Assembly (NCBI GenBank): GCA_031373225.1
Contig: JANMMM010000107.1
Location: forward strand, 1-19,748
DNA length: 19,748 nt
From: JANOYJ01 sp031373225
Lineage (GTDB): Bacteria > Pseudomonadota > Alphaproteobacteria > Rhizobiales > Rhizobiaceae
Reading direction: 5' to 3'
Part shown: positions 7,057-14,548 of the stretch, piece by piece
Numbering within the stretch: position 1 is the stretch's first letter
Layout of the letters: the number at the start of each line of letters is the position of its first letter
Translations under genes and position numbers: made by a program
Notes under the pieces: generated by a model
The model's input: only the letters and a program-made list of their open reading frames with translations
What the model was told of the DNA's origin: nothing
Databases searched by the model: none

Positions 7057-8040
7057 ATGGCACCTACCAAACGCGGATTTCTGAAAGCAGCGGCTGCGAC
7101 AGTTTTTGCGGCCTCCAGCCTTTTTGGCGGCCTTAGCGGCGCATTCGCCGAAAACACCAAAGTGAGGTTCGCCTATCTGGTGGCGGACTCGATGCTTCCG
7201 GCGCTTTACGCCAACGACAAGGGCTGGTTCACAGAAGCCGGCATTGATGCGGAGTTCATCGCCGTTCAGGGCGGACCGACCGTTGTCGCGGCCATCGCAT
7301 CCGGTGAAGCGGAAGTCGGCTATGCCGCGCCGGTGCCGCCGATCAACGGCCGCATCAACGGCGTGCCGGTTAAAATGTTTCTGCAGCTTGGCCAGGAAGT
7401 TGAACCGGACAAGAAATTTGTCTGGCTGGTTTCTTCCAAGGCCTCAGGCGTCGCGGACCTTGCGGGCATCAAGGGCAAGAAAATCGGCTTCAACGCCAAT
7501 GGCGGCCTGTGCGAATTGGCTTGGCGTGACCATCTGGCTGCAACCGGGGTGAAATGGCAGGAAGTCCAGCCGGTCGTGTTGCCGTTCCCGGAGCAGGAAG
7601 CCGCGCTCGAACAAGGTGGGCTTGACGCAACCTGCACGATTAATCCATTTTATTCGAGCATGAGCGGCAACGCCAATATCGGCGCGGTCACCATAGCGGC
7701 GGGAACTTTGGCCGACCTCAAGGAGCCATTGATCAACGACGCGCTGTTCGCCAATGAGGAATGGCTCGCCAAGAACAATGACGCCGCGGTGAAAATCGCG
7801 CAGGTCATGGACAAGGCGCGCAGGGAGCTGACCGGCGACCGCGCCGCGCTGGAAGGCGCGGCGGTCAAATATATGGAGCTGACGCCGGAAGCCGCCAAAA
7901 CGTTCAATCTGCCGATTGTCAAGCAGGAGATGACCATCACCGCCGCCGATGTGCAGCGCATTCTCGACGCGATGATCAAAACCGGCATGCAGACCGGCCC
8001 GCTCAATGGCGCCGATTTTGTTGTTGAAATGAAATACTGA
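7057..8040 (+). CDS. NitT/TauT-type ABC transporter substrate-binding protein
   Basis: A 327-residue periplasmic solute receptor of the nitrate/sulfonate/taurine family (NMT1/SsuA-like fold). The start at 7057 is chosen because GGGAGA sits six bases upstream; the open frame to 7018 adds residues before a normal signal sequence. The signal reads TKRGFLKAAAATVF and ends GAFAE. Its K-R-G-F-L-K is a twin-arginine-like variant with a lysine in the first position, so export may be by Tat or Sec. The mature part has the family pattern KVRFAYL..D...PALYANDKGWFTEAGIDAEF, then GGPTVVAAIASGEAEVGY and DLAGIKGKKIGFN. It is the first gene of an operon with its own ATPase, two permeases and a hydrolase. The ligand cannot be read from the sequence; the sulfatase gene points to a sulfated or similar organic anion. 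Confidence 0.9.
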   Translation: MAPTKRGFLKAAAATVFAASSLFGGLSGAFAENTKVRFAYLVADSMLPALYANDKGWFTEAGIDAEFIAVQGGPTVVAAIASGEAEVGYAAPVPPINGRINGVPVKMFLQLGQEVEPDKKFVWLVSSKASGVADLAGIKGKKIGFNANGGLCELAWRDHLAATGVKWQEVQPVVLPFPEQEAALEQGGLDATCTINPFYSSMSGNANIGAVTIAAGTLADLKEPLINDALFANEEWLAKNNDAAVKIAQVMDKARRELTGDRAALEGAAVKYMELTPEAAKTFNLPIVKQEMTITAADVQRILDAMIKTGMQTGPLNGADFVVEMKY

Positions 8041-8047
8041 TCAAACC

Positions 8048-8074
8048 GGCGGCCTGCCAAACCGGCGGGCCGCC
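8048..8074 (+). other. Stable intercistronic mRNA hairpin
   Basis: Just after the stop of the substrate-binding gene, GGCGGCCTGCC (8048-8058) can pair with GGCGGGCCGCC (8064-8074): an 11-bp stem with one G-U pair and a 5-nt loop AAACC. There is no T tract, so it is unlikely to be a full terminator. Hairpins at this position are known in several ABC operons to protect the upstream mRNA, raising binding-protein levels over the membrane parts; that role is inferred here. Confidence 0.6.
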
Positions 8075-8103
8075 GCCTTCACTTTCAGCTTGGAGGTCAG
8101 GCG

Positions 8104-8901
8104 GTGGCGGAGATTCTGTCGGCCCACAATGTGGTCAAAAGCTATGCCATTGGCGACCGCGCCCTGAAAATTATTGACGGCCTCATTCTCTCGGTTGCCG
8201 AAGGCGAATTTGTCTCCCTTGTTGGTCCGTCAGGCTGCGGCAAGACGACATTACTCATGTGCCTTTCGGGCCTGCTCGGCCTGACCGAGGGGTCGGTGAA
8301 GTTTGAGGGCAAGATTTTTAACGCAACGCCGCCCGGCCTTGCCGTTGTGTTTCAGGACTACAGCCGCTCGCTGCTGCCGTGGAAAAACAATCTCGACAAT
8401 GTCCTGTTCGGCATGCGCCGCGTCAGCGGCATGGACGAGCGGCAAAAACGCGCCAAGGCGCTTGAACTGCTGGATGCGGTCGGGCTTGGCGGTTTTGACA
8501 GGCATTTCCCGTGGCAGGTGTCCGGTGGCATGCAGCAGCGCGTGGCGATAGCGCGCGGCATCGCCTCGCAGAGCCGGCTGCTGCTGCTTGACGAGCCGCT
8601 GGCGGCGGTCGACGCCCAGACGCGCGCGGACATGCAGGATCTGCTACTGGAGCTTGCGGCGCGGTTCAGGCAGACCTGTCTTCTCGTCACACATGATGTC
8701 GAGGAGGCGGTCTATATGGCCGACCGGGTCTTGGTCCTCGGGCCGCGCCCCACCAAGGTCGTGCGCGAGATCAAGGTCGGACTGCCGCGCCCGCGCGACC
8801 AGCTTTCGACGCGCGAAGAGCGGGCGTTTCTCGATGCGCGCCACGAGGTTCTGTCGCTGATCCGCTCGATGCGCAAGCCGAAGGAAGCCGCTGTGAAATG
8901 A
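8104..8901 (+). CDS. NitT/TauT-type ABC transporter ATP-binding protein
   Basis: The 265-residue ATPase of the importer. Walker A is GPSGCGKT (residues 41-48), the ABC signature is SGGMQQ (140-145), Walker B is LLLDEP (160-165), and the switch histidine is His197 in VTHD. All key residues for ATP hydrolysis are present. The start is GTG at 8104, with GGAGG seven bases upstream. After the ATPase core there is a short tail (VVREIKVGLPRPRDQLSTREERAF) typical of SsuB/TauB proteins. The stop overlaps the start of the first permease by ATGA, indicating translational coupling. This subunit acts on the cytoplasmic face and powers uptake of the ligand bound by the protein encoded at 7057-8040. Confidence 0.95.
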   Translation: MAEILSAHNVVKSYAIGDRALKIIDGLILSVAEGEFVSLVGPSGCGKTTLLMCLSGLLGLTEGSVKFEGKIFNATPPGLAVVFQDYSRSLLPWKNNLDNVLFGMRRVSGMDERQKRAKALELLDAVGLGGFDRHFPWQVSGGMQQRVAIARGIASQSRLLLLDEPLAAVDAQTRADMQDLLLELAARFRQTCLLVTHDVEEAVYMADRVLVLGPRPTKVVREIKVGLPRPRDQLSTREERAFLDARHEVLSLIRSMRKPKEAAVK

Positions 8902-9671
8902 GGCACTGGTCCGACAAGCTGAGGGTCCCGTTTTCAATCGGCTTGGTCGTGCTTGTCTGGCAGACCGTCTATCTGCTCGGCATTGTCTCCGAGAAATACT
9001 TTCCGTCAATTGTCTCCGTCGCGCAATCTTTCTGGGCCATGATAGTCAGCGGCGATATTCCCGCCGCCGATCTCAAGACGTTTGGCCGGGCCTTGGTTGG
9101 CCTTGCCGGGGCCGGCGTCCTTGGAATTGCGCTGGCGATTCTGAGCGACCTCTATCCGTCGTTCGGCAAGGGGTTCCGCTACATTTCCGATGTGGTGCAG
9201 CCGATACCGCCGGCCGCCTTTGTGCCGATGGCGGTATTCTCGCTTGGCCTTGGCATAAAACTCTATGCTTTTGTCATCATATTGGTGACGATCTGGCCGC
9301 CTTTTCTCAATGGCGTTGCCGCGCTTCAGTCGGTCAGCGGCGTGCAGCTGAACACCGGGCGGATGCTTGGCTGTTCGAACCGCGAACTTCTCTGGCAGAT
9401 CAAACTGCCCGCCGCGATGCCGGAGATATTCGCCGGCCTGCGCTATGCCGCCACGATCAGCCTGATCGCCGTGATCGTCTCGGAAATGCTGGCGGGGCGC
9501 GATGGCGTCGGCTTCATGATTTTCAAGAAAGCGTTCGCGTTGCGCACGGCCGATGTGTTCGCCCTGATGTTCGTTGTCGCCATCAACGGCGTGATGCTCA
9601 ACGGCCTCGTGAACGTGCTGCGGCGCGCCATTGTCGGCTGGCACATCGGCATGATGGAGCGCAGCGAATGA
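8898..9671 (+). CDS. ABC transporter permease (BPD_transp_1 family), first copy
   Basis: A 257-residue inner-membrane protein with about six hydrophobic segments, the first near residues 12-28 (FSIGLVVLVWQTVYLLG). The cytoplasmic coupling (EAA-like) loop is recognisable as NTGRMLGCSNRELLWQIKLP followed by AAMPEIFAGLR, the form typical of SsuC/TauC permeases. The start overlaps the ATPase stop by 4 nt, and its own stop overlaps the next permease by 4 nt. Importers of this family often use two copies of one permease; here two different permease genes are present, so a heterodimer is likely. Confidence 0.92.
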   Translation: MRHWSDKLRVPFSIGLVVLVWQTVYLLGIVSEKYFPSIVSVAQSFWAMIVSGDIPAADLKTFGRALVGLAGAGVLGIALAILSDLYPSFGKGFRYISDVVQPIPPAAFVPMAVFSLGLGIKLYAFVIILVTIWPPFLNGVAALQSVSGVQLNTGRMLGCSNRELLWQIKLPAAMPEIFAGLRYAATISLIAVIVSEMLAGRDGVGFMIFKKAFALRTADVFALMFVVAINGVMLNGLVNVLRRAIVGWHIGMMERSE

Positions 9672-10423
9672 AGCGCATCGACCACAGGGCGCTGATGGTG
9701 CCAATTGTCATTCTGATCCTTTGGCAGATCGGCAGCCTCCTCTATGCCACGCCTTTGTTTCCGGGGCCGGTGAAAGTTGCGGCGTCGATCGCAAAGAATT
9801 TCAATGTGATCGTCTCCGAGCTCGGCCATACGCTTTTGCGCGCCGCCGCCGGTTTTGCGCTGGCCTGCGTCACGATGATCCCGCTTGGCATTTTCCTTGG
9901 ACGGGTGCGCACTCTCGGGCGATTGCTTGAACCGCTGATGGACATGCTGGCGACCCTGCCGCCGCCTGCGGTGATCCCGCTTGTCATGCTGTTTGCCGGA
10001 ACGGGCGATTGGGCCAAAATTGTCATCATCGCCTATGCCGCCTCGGTGCCGCTGTTGATGAACACCTATGAGGCGTCGCACTCGATCCACCCGCTCCTGA
10101 GCAAAGTGGCCAAGTCGCTGCAACTGTCGCGCTTTGAGACCATGCGGCTCATCGATCTGCCTTCCTCGCTGCCAATGATCGCCACCGGCGCGCGGCTTGC
10201 CATCGCCGCCTCACTTCTGGTGAGCATCACGTCCGAAATGCTGCTCGCAACCAACGGCATCGGCGTCTATCTGCAGCGCAGTCAGGAGACATTCAAAATC
10301 GACGCGGGTCTGGCAGGCATCGCATTCATCTCGCTCGTCGGCATTCTCATCAATGCGCTGGTTTACAGACTCGAAAAGCGCCTGCTTTTCTGGCACTACC
10401 GCGACACGGCGCCTGCGGAATGA
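9668..10423 (+). CDS. ABC transporter permease (BPD_transp_1 family), second copy
   Basis: A 251-residue inner-membrane protein, a paralogue of the preceding gene, with about six hydrophobic segments starting near residue 9 (ALMVPIVILILWQIGSLL). The coupling loop reads LSKVAKSLQLSRFETMRLIDLP, followed by SSLPMIATGARLAIAASLL. The last segment, ISLVGILINALVYRLEKRLLFWH, matches the usual C-terminus of these permeases. The start is the ATG in the ATGA overlap at 9668-9671, and the stop lies in the ATGA overlap with the sulfatase gene at 10420-10423. It likely pairs with the first permease. Confidence 0.92.
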   Translation: MKRIDHRALMVPIVILILWQIGSLLYATPLFPGPVKVAASIAKNFNVIVSELGHTLLRAAAGFALACVTMIPLGIFLGRVRTLGRLLEPLMDMLATLPPPAVIPLVMLFAGTGDWAKIVIIAYAASVPLLMNTYEASHSIHPLLSKVAKSLQLSRFETMRLIDLPSSLPMIATGARLAIAASLLVSITSEMLLATNGIGVYLQRSQETFKIDAGLAGIAFISLVGILINALVYRLEKRLLFWHYRDTAPAE

Positions 10424-12093
10424 CGATGCCCGGAAAGAACGTCCTCTTCATTATGTGCGACCAACTGCGGTGGGACTATCTCAGCTGCTATGGCCATCCA
10501 ACGCTGAAGACGCCGAATATTGACGCGCTTGCCGCGCGCGGGGTCCGATTCACCAAGGCCTATGTGCAGTCAACCATCTGCGGCCCGTCGCGGATGAGCG
10601 CCTACACGGGCCGCTATGTGCGCTCGCATGGATCAACACAAAACGGCGTGCCGCTGCGGGTCGGCGAGCCTACGCTTGGAGATCACCTCAAGGAGATTGG
10701 CGTCCGCAATGTGCTGGTTGGAAAGACGCACATGACGGCCGATGCCGAGGGCATGAACCGGCTCGGCATTGACAGCGAATCAATCATCGGCGTGCATATC
10801 GCGCAGTGTGGCTTTGAACCGTATGAGCGCGATGACGGGCTGCATCCGGACGGCAAGTATGACCCAAACCCGCCCTATGAGCGCCATCTGCGCGAACATG
10901 GGTTCGAGGCCAGTAATCCATGGCAGGACTGGGCGAATTCTGCGGAAGGGCCGGACGGCGAGATATTGAACGGATGGCTGTGGACCCATGCCGACAAGCC
11001 CGCGCGCATTCCTGACGAACAATCCGAAACGCCCTATATGACCCGCCGTGCCATGCAGTTTATGGATGAGGCAAAGACCGATGGCAGACCCTGGTGCCTG
11101 CATCTCTCCTACATCAAGCCGCACTGGCCCTACATTGTGCCCGCGCCCTATAATGACATCCACAGCCCGGACGACGTGATCCCAGCGGTGCGGGATGAGG
11201 AAGAAAAGGCGAATGCCCATCCGGTGCAAAAGGCGTTCATGGAGGAAAAATACTCAGTGAACTTCTCGAAGGAAGAAGTCCGCCGCCATGTCATTCCGGC
11301 CTATATGGGCCTTATCAAACAGATTGACGACCAGCTTGGCATCCTGTTCCGCTTCATGGAGGAGCGCGGCTTGACGAAGAACACGATGATCGTGTTCACC
11401 TCCGACCATGGCGACTATCTCGGCGACCATTGGCTCGGCGAAAAGTACCTGTTCCACGACGCATCCGCGCGCGTGCCGCTGATCGTCGCCGATCCGTCAC
11501 TTGAGGCCAACACGACGCGCGGCGGTGTCATTGACGCCCTTGTCGAAATGATTGATCTCGCGCCGACTTTTCTAGAGTTTTTCGGCGGCGAGGCGAAGCC
11601 GCACATTCTGGAAGGCCGTTCGCTTCTGCCGCTGCTTCAGGGCAGAGAGATTGCGTGGCGCACCCATGCTTTCAGCGAGTATGATTATTCATTTGATCTG
11701 GCCCGCGTAAAACTTGGTGCTCCGGTTGCCGACTCGCGGCTCTATATGGTGACGGACGGAAAGTGGAAATATATCCACGCCGACGGTTTCCGGCCGATGC
11801 TGTATGATCTGGCGGGCGATCCGCAGGAACTGCGCGATCTCGGCGGTGACTCAAGTCACGCTGACGTGTGCAGCCGGCTTTATGAGGCGCTGGCCAGATG
11901 GAGCCGTTCCGCGCGGGTACGCATCACCATGTCCGACGAGAAAATCACCGCGTCCGACGAGGCGATGCGGCACTTTGACGTACTGGTCAACCCGGGCGTG
12001 CTGATCGGCTACTGGGACGAGGCGGAGCTTGAATCCGAAAAAGCCAAGCGCCGGAAATATTACGCGGCGAAAGGCGAGGAATTCCCTGAATGA
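10420..12093 (+). CDS. Sulfatase-superfamily hydrolase (formylglycine type, cytoplasmic)
   Basis: A 557-residue hydrolase of the alkaline phosphatase/sulfatase fold. The catalytic motif is C54-G-P-S-R-M-S-A-Y-T-G-R, the CxPSR signature whose Cys is oxidised to formylglycine. Metal and active-site candidates are Asp14-Gln15, His235, Asp329-His330 (TSDHGD) and Lys342 (GEK). GKTH at 101-104 keeps the Lys and His known to bind sulfate in arylsulfatases (GKxH), whereas the related rhizobial phosphonate monoester hydrolase has Tyr/Thr there, so a sulfate ester is favoured. Overall length and C-terminal pattern (EYDYSFD, KWKYIHADG..PMLYDLAGDPQE) still recall that phosphonate hydrolase. There is no signal peptide, so it acts in the cytoplasm on imported substrate. 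It is coupled to the permease by ATGA; a second ATG at 10426 is possible. No formylglycine-generating enzyme gene is in the window. Confidence 0.88.
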   Translation: MTMPGKNVLFIMCDQLRWDYLSCYGHPTLKTPNIDALAARGVRFTKAYVQSTICGPSRMSAYTGRYVRSHGSTQNGVPLRVGEPTLGDHLKEIGVRNVLVGKTHMTADAEGMNRLGIDSESIIGVHIAQCGFEPYERDDGLHPDGKYDPNPPYERHLREHGFEASNPWQDWANSAEGPDGEILNGWLWTHADKPARIPDEQSETPYMTRRAMQFMDEAKTDGRPWCLHLSYIKPHWPYIVPAPYNDIHSPDDVIPAVRDEEEKANAHPVQKAFMEEKYSVNFSKEEVRRHVIPAYMGLIKQIDDQLGILFRFMEERGLTKNTMIVFTSDHGDYLGDHWLGEKYLFHDASARVPLIVADPSLEANTTRGGVIDALVEMIDLAPTFLEFFGGEAKPHILEGRSLLPLLQGREIAWRTHAFSEYDYSFDLARVKLGAPVADSRLYMVTDGKWKYIHADGFRPMLYDLAGDPQELRDLGGDSSHADVCSRLYEALARWSRSARVRITMSDEKITASDEAMRHFDVLVNPGVLIGYWDEAELESEKAKRRKYYAAKGEEFPE

Positions 12094-12139
12094 AGTGATT
12101 TGGCCCCTCACCCCGCAACCCGCGATTTTTTATTCAATT

Positions 12140-12160
12140 GCGGCTCTAAGAGGCCGCTTT
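12140..12160 (+). terminator. Weak terminator after the sulfatase operon
   Basis: GCGGC (12140-12144) pairs with GCCGC (12153-12157), extended by a T-G wobble, and is followed by TTTAATT. It lies in the 109-nt gap between the convergent sulfatase and SDR genes, where a terminator is expected. The stem is short, so confidence is limited. Confidence 0.4.
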
Positions 12161-12202
12161 AATTCGCCGTCAGCTCATTCTTTCCCGCCTGTGCCCCCCC
12201 CA

Positions 12203-12976
12203 TCACCAACACGTATACCCCCCATCCACACTCACCACCGCCCCCGTCATCAGCCCCGCCGCCTCCCCCGCCAGAAACAGGATCACCGAGGCGATCTCCT
12301 CCGGCTGGCCGAGGCGGCCCATCGGGGTGCCGCCGAGCCAGTGCTTCGAGATTTCGGGGTCGGCGGCGGCTTCTTTGGTCAGGTCTGTGGCGATGTAGGT
12401 GGGGGCGACGGCGTTGACGCGGACGCCGCGCGCGGCCCATTCGGCGGCGAGCGAGCGGGTGAGGTGGTGGACGGCGGCTTTCGAGGCATTGTAATTGGCC
12501 TGCTCCTGCGGATAATTGACAATGTCGCCGGACATCGACCCGACATTGACGATGACGCCGCCGCCCGCTTTCAGCATTGCCCCGCCAAAGGCGCGGCAGC
12601 ACCAGAACAGCCCGTTCAAATTGACGTCCAGCACTTTCAGCCAGCTTGCATCGTCCATCGTCTCGGCGGGAATGAACGAGATGGCGATGCCGGCGTTATT
12701 GACCAGAATGTCCACCCTGCCATGCTCTTTGATCAGCGCTGAGCAGACGCTGTCCACCTGGCGCGGGTCGGTGACGTCGAGCCTGGCGCTGGCGGCTTGG
12801 CGGCCCTTGGCCAGAAGCGCGTCCCTCGCCGCGTCCGCCGCCGCGCCGTCCATGTCGGTGACCACGACCAGCGCCCCCGCCTCGCACAGCGCCTCGGCGG
12901 TCGCAAAGCCGATGCCGCACCCCGCCCCGGTGATCACCGCGACCTTGCCGTCGAGGCGGAATTTTTCGAGATACAT
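12203..12976 (-). CDS. SDR family NAD-dependent oxidoreductase
   Basis: A 257-residue classical short-chain dehydrogenase. The cofactor motif is TGAGCGIG (residues 16-23); Asp41 after the second strand (VVVTDMD) points to NAD rather than NADP. NNAG is at 93-96 and the catalytic set is Asn119 (VNLNG), Ser149, Tyr162 and Lys166 (YNASK). The C-terminal GQPEEIASVILFLAGEAAGLMTGAVVSVDGG is typical. The start at 12976 has AGGAG six bases upstream; the open frame to 13021 adds 15 weak residues. By general resemblance it may act on a sugar alcohol or similar polyol, but SDR substrates cannot be assigned from motifs. It is convergent with the sulfatase operon and 69 nt downstream of the DUF6456 gene on the same strand, with no sign of a shared pathway. 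Confidence 0.92.
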   Translation of the reverse strand: MYLEKFRLDGKVAVITGAGCGIGFATAEALCEAGALVVVTDMDGAAADAARDALLAKGRQAASARLDVTDPRQVDSVCSALIKEHGRVDILVNNAGIAISFIPAETMDDASWLKVLDVNLNGLFWCCRAFGGAMLKAGGGVIVNVGSMSGDIVNYPQEQANYNASKAAVHHLTRSLAAEWAARGVRVNAVAPTYIATDLTKEAAADPEISKHWLGGTPMGRLGQPEEIASVILFLAGEAAGLMTGAVVSVDGGYTCW

Positions 12977-13045
12977 GGGGCGCTCCTGTTCATTCTTCGA
13001 CACGGCTTTGGAAGAAAGCACAGGGGCGCGGACGCTGCAAACCTG

Positions 13046-13612
13046 TCACCTGATTTCCGGACGATACCCCTCCCCGCCCCAGTGCCTGATCCCGCCGGAC
13101 ACCGGTTTCGGCGCGGGATTGTAGTGGCGCGCGAGGCTTCCCAGCGCCGCTTTCAACAGCAGTTTCGCCGAGCGCTGCGGCCATTGCCGCTCCATCTCGA
13201 CCTGTTCAACGCCTTTGAGATAACAGCATATGTCAATCAGCACACCGGACAGCTCCGGCCCGACTGAGGCGAGCGCCTTGTCGAGGCGCTGGCGGGCGGC
13301 AAGCGCCTGATCGGTGAGATTGGCGACGCCGTCGCTGCCGCCGCGCCTGCCGCCCGTCACAGCGGCGCCCCAGTTGGCGCTGACGCGCTGCATCAGCATG
13401 CCTTTGGTGAAGTCGGCGCGCAGCCGCTCGCCGGCGTTAAATTCGCCGATGGTCAGGAAGGCCGCGCCGTCTTTGCTTTTTCGCCGCATCAGCGAGGCGA
13501 GCGGCGATTCATCGAGGTTCAGCGCCACCATCTGCGCCCTGCCCCCGACCATGGCTGTTCCAAAGCCGGTTTCGCGGCCTTGCGCGCCGCGCTTTATGCT
13601 TTCGTTTTTCAT
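13046..13612 (-). CDS. DUF6456-like protein, coupled to a DnaA-domain gene
   Basis: A 188-residue soluble protein. After a basic N-terminus, residues of about 36-85 read SPLASLMRRKSKDGAAFL, then EFNAGERLRADFTKG. The C-terminal part has the family-like block ALAARQRLDKAL, VGPELSGVLIDICCYLKGVEQVE and WPQRSAKLLLKAALGSLARHY. This matches my memory of the DUF6456 proteins of Hyphomicrobiales, a helical domain of unknown role sometimes annotated as DNA-binding. The start overlaps the stop of the upstream DnaA-domain gene by ATGA (13609-13612), so the two are probably made together. The arrangement suggests a two-part regulator, which is inference. There are no membrane segments. Confidence 0.82.
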   Translation of the reverse strand: MKNESIKRGAQGRETGFGTAMVGGRAQMVALNLDESPLASLMRRKSKDGAAFLTIGEFNAGERLRADFTKGMLMQRVSANWGAAVTGGRRGGSDGVANLTDQALAARQRLDKALASVGPELSGVLIDICCYLKGVEQVEMERQWPQRSAKLLLKAALGSLARHYNPAPKPVSGGIRHWGGEGYRPEIR

Positions 13613-14028
13613 GACCAGCGCTCCCCGCCGCGCGCAAATGCGGCTTCCGCGATACGCTCGATCATAAGGATGGCGCGCTCGAAATCCGGGTCATCGCGCA
13701 GGTCCTCGACCAGATGACAGGCATGGGCGACGGTGGAGCGGTCGCGCTGGAAGCCGAGCCCCACTTCATACATGGAGAGGCCCGCTATGACATGGGCGAC
13801 ATACATGCCGATCTGGCGCACCCGGCAGATTTCGGCGCGTGTGCGCCCCTGCGCCCGCAGTTCGCGGCCCGAAACTGAGAAGCAGGCGGCCAGAATGTCC
13901 TGCATCGCCTCACATATCTCCCGCACCTCGTCACGGCGCGGCCCGCCGCGCGGGACCATGCGCACCGCCAGTGACCGGCCTGGCGCAGCTTCTGGCGTTC
14001 TATGGCTTACCGCCCGCTCTGCTTGCAT
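13609..14028 (-). CDS. Orphan DnaA C-terminal (DNA-binding) domain protein
   Basis: A 139-residue protein made mostly of a domain like DnaA domain IV, which recognises DnaA boxes. Residues of about 33-115 contain the helical pattern EVREICEAMQDILAACFSVSG, then RAEICRVRQIGMYVAHVIAGLSMYEVG, then F-Q-R-D96-R97-S98-T99-VAHAC. In DnaA the last motif is DHTTVLHA and contacts bases; here His is replaced by Arg and the first Thr by Ser. There is no ATPase domain, so it is not an initiator. It precedes and overlaps the DUF6456 gene by 4 nt. The ATG at 14028 is used; a GTG at 14037 has AAAGGG seven bases before it and may be the real start. The longer frame to 14154 runs through AT-rich promoter-like DNA and is unlikely. 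Confidence 0.85.
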   Translation of the reverse strand: MQAERAVSHRTPEAAPGRSLAVRMVPRGGPRRDEVREICEAMQDILAACFSVSGRELRAQGRTRAEICRVRQIGMYVAHVIAGLSMYEVGLGFQRDRSTVAHACHLVEDLRDDPDFERAILMIERIAEAAFARGGERWS

Positions 14029-14059
14029 CACTACCACGGCAGGACCCTTTCTGGTTATA

Positions 14060-14088
14060 GGAATAAATTCTTTTAACCTGAGTGGCAA
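14060..14088 (-). promoter_or_regulatory. Possible promoter of the DnaA-domain/DUF6456 pair
   Basis: On the minus strand TTGCCA (14088-14083, 5 of 6 to TTGACA) is followed after 17 nt by TATTCC (14065-14060, 3 of 6 to TATAAT). It lies in the AT-rich 187-nt gap shared with the divergent small gene at 14216, about 20-30 nt before the proposed starts. The -10 is weak. Nothing firm is seen for the opposite strand. Confidence 0.35.
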
Positions 14089-14215
14089 GGCGGGGGATAG
14101 AATTTTTAGAAAAACTTGTATCCACCTTGTTTTTATTGGATTTTTTCTTCGCAAAAAGAATCTTTGTCCCCCTGCTTCAGGCGCGCTCTAGGCTTTGCCG
14201 GTCAGGAGACATATC

Positions 14216-14527
14216 ATGAACAGACATATTCTATTGCGGGAAACCGCGGCATTCCGGAAAAACCGGATGGAGGAAGCGGAAAAAGCGCGAATCAATGCCT
14301 GCCTGCAGATGGCGGGCGCGCCGGTCTTGAATGCGCTCGGCGGCGCAGGGCCGGTGAAACTGGCTCAGTATGCAAGGCGGCTCAGGCTCGGCATCGCCAG
14401 GGAGCGGCGGCGCGGCCTGCTGCGGCACCACCGCTACGATTTGAACCGGCACATTGCGCTGAAGCAGGCGCTGGACGCGGTGACAGGAGCGGCGCAAACG
14501 AAAAACGGCGCCGAAGCGCCGTTTTGA
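14216..14527 (+). CDS. Small basic helical hypothetical protein
   Basis: A 103-residue, mostly helical, Arg/Ala-rich protein without membrane segments or cysteine clusters. The N-terminus reads MNRHILLRETAAFRKNRMEEAEKARINACLQMAG, followed by a basic segment (KLAQYARRLRLGIARERRRG). I do not recognise a family with confidence. The start at 14216 has AGGAG seven bases upstream; the frame begins at 14195 but lacks such a site. The last five codons and the stop lie inside the bidirectional terminator at 14502-14525. It is divergent from the DnaA-domain gene and convergent with mucR. A role as a small nucleic-acid-associated protein would fit its charge, but this is a guess. Confidence 0.7.
   Translation: MNRHILLRETAAFRKNRMEEAEKARINACLQMAGAPVLNALGGAGPVKLAQYARRLRLGIARERRRGLLRHHRYDLNRHIALKQALDAVTGAAQTKNGAEAPF
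14502..14525. terminator. Bidirectional intrinsic terminator between convergent genes
   Basis: AAAACGGCGC (14502-14511) and GCGCCGTTTT (14516-14525) form a perfect 10-bp stem with loop CGAA, with A and T tracts on the outer sides, so it can end transcription on both strands. It sits between the gene at 14216-14527 and mucR, which ends at 14549. The final codons of the small gene are part of the stem. Confidence 0.85.
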
Positions 14528-14548
14528 AACAATTGGAACCAAGATGGC

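Noticed and set aside
9006..10123. Long antisense open frames (232 and 226 aa) opposite the two permease genes
   Set aside because: They are rich in His, Arg and Asp as expected for mirror frames of high-GC genes and lack family motifs; the plus-strand permeases have clear motifs and overlaps.
12029..12742. 237-aa plus-strand open frame opposite the SDR gene
   Set aside because: It is antisense to a gene with full SDR motifs, and its sequence is low-complexity Pro/Arg/Asp without any recognisable domain.
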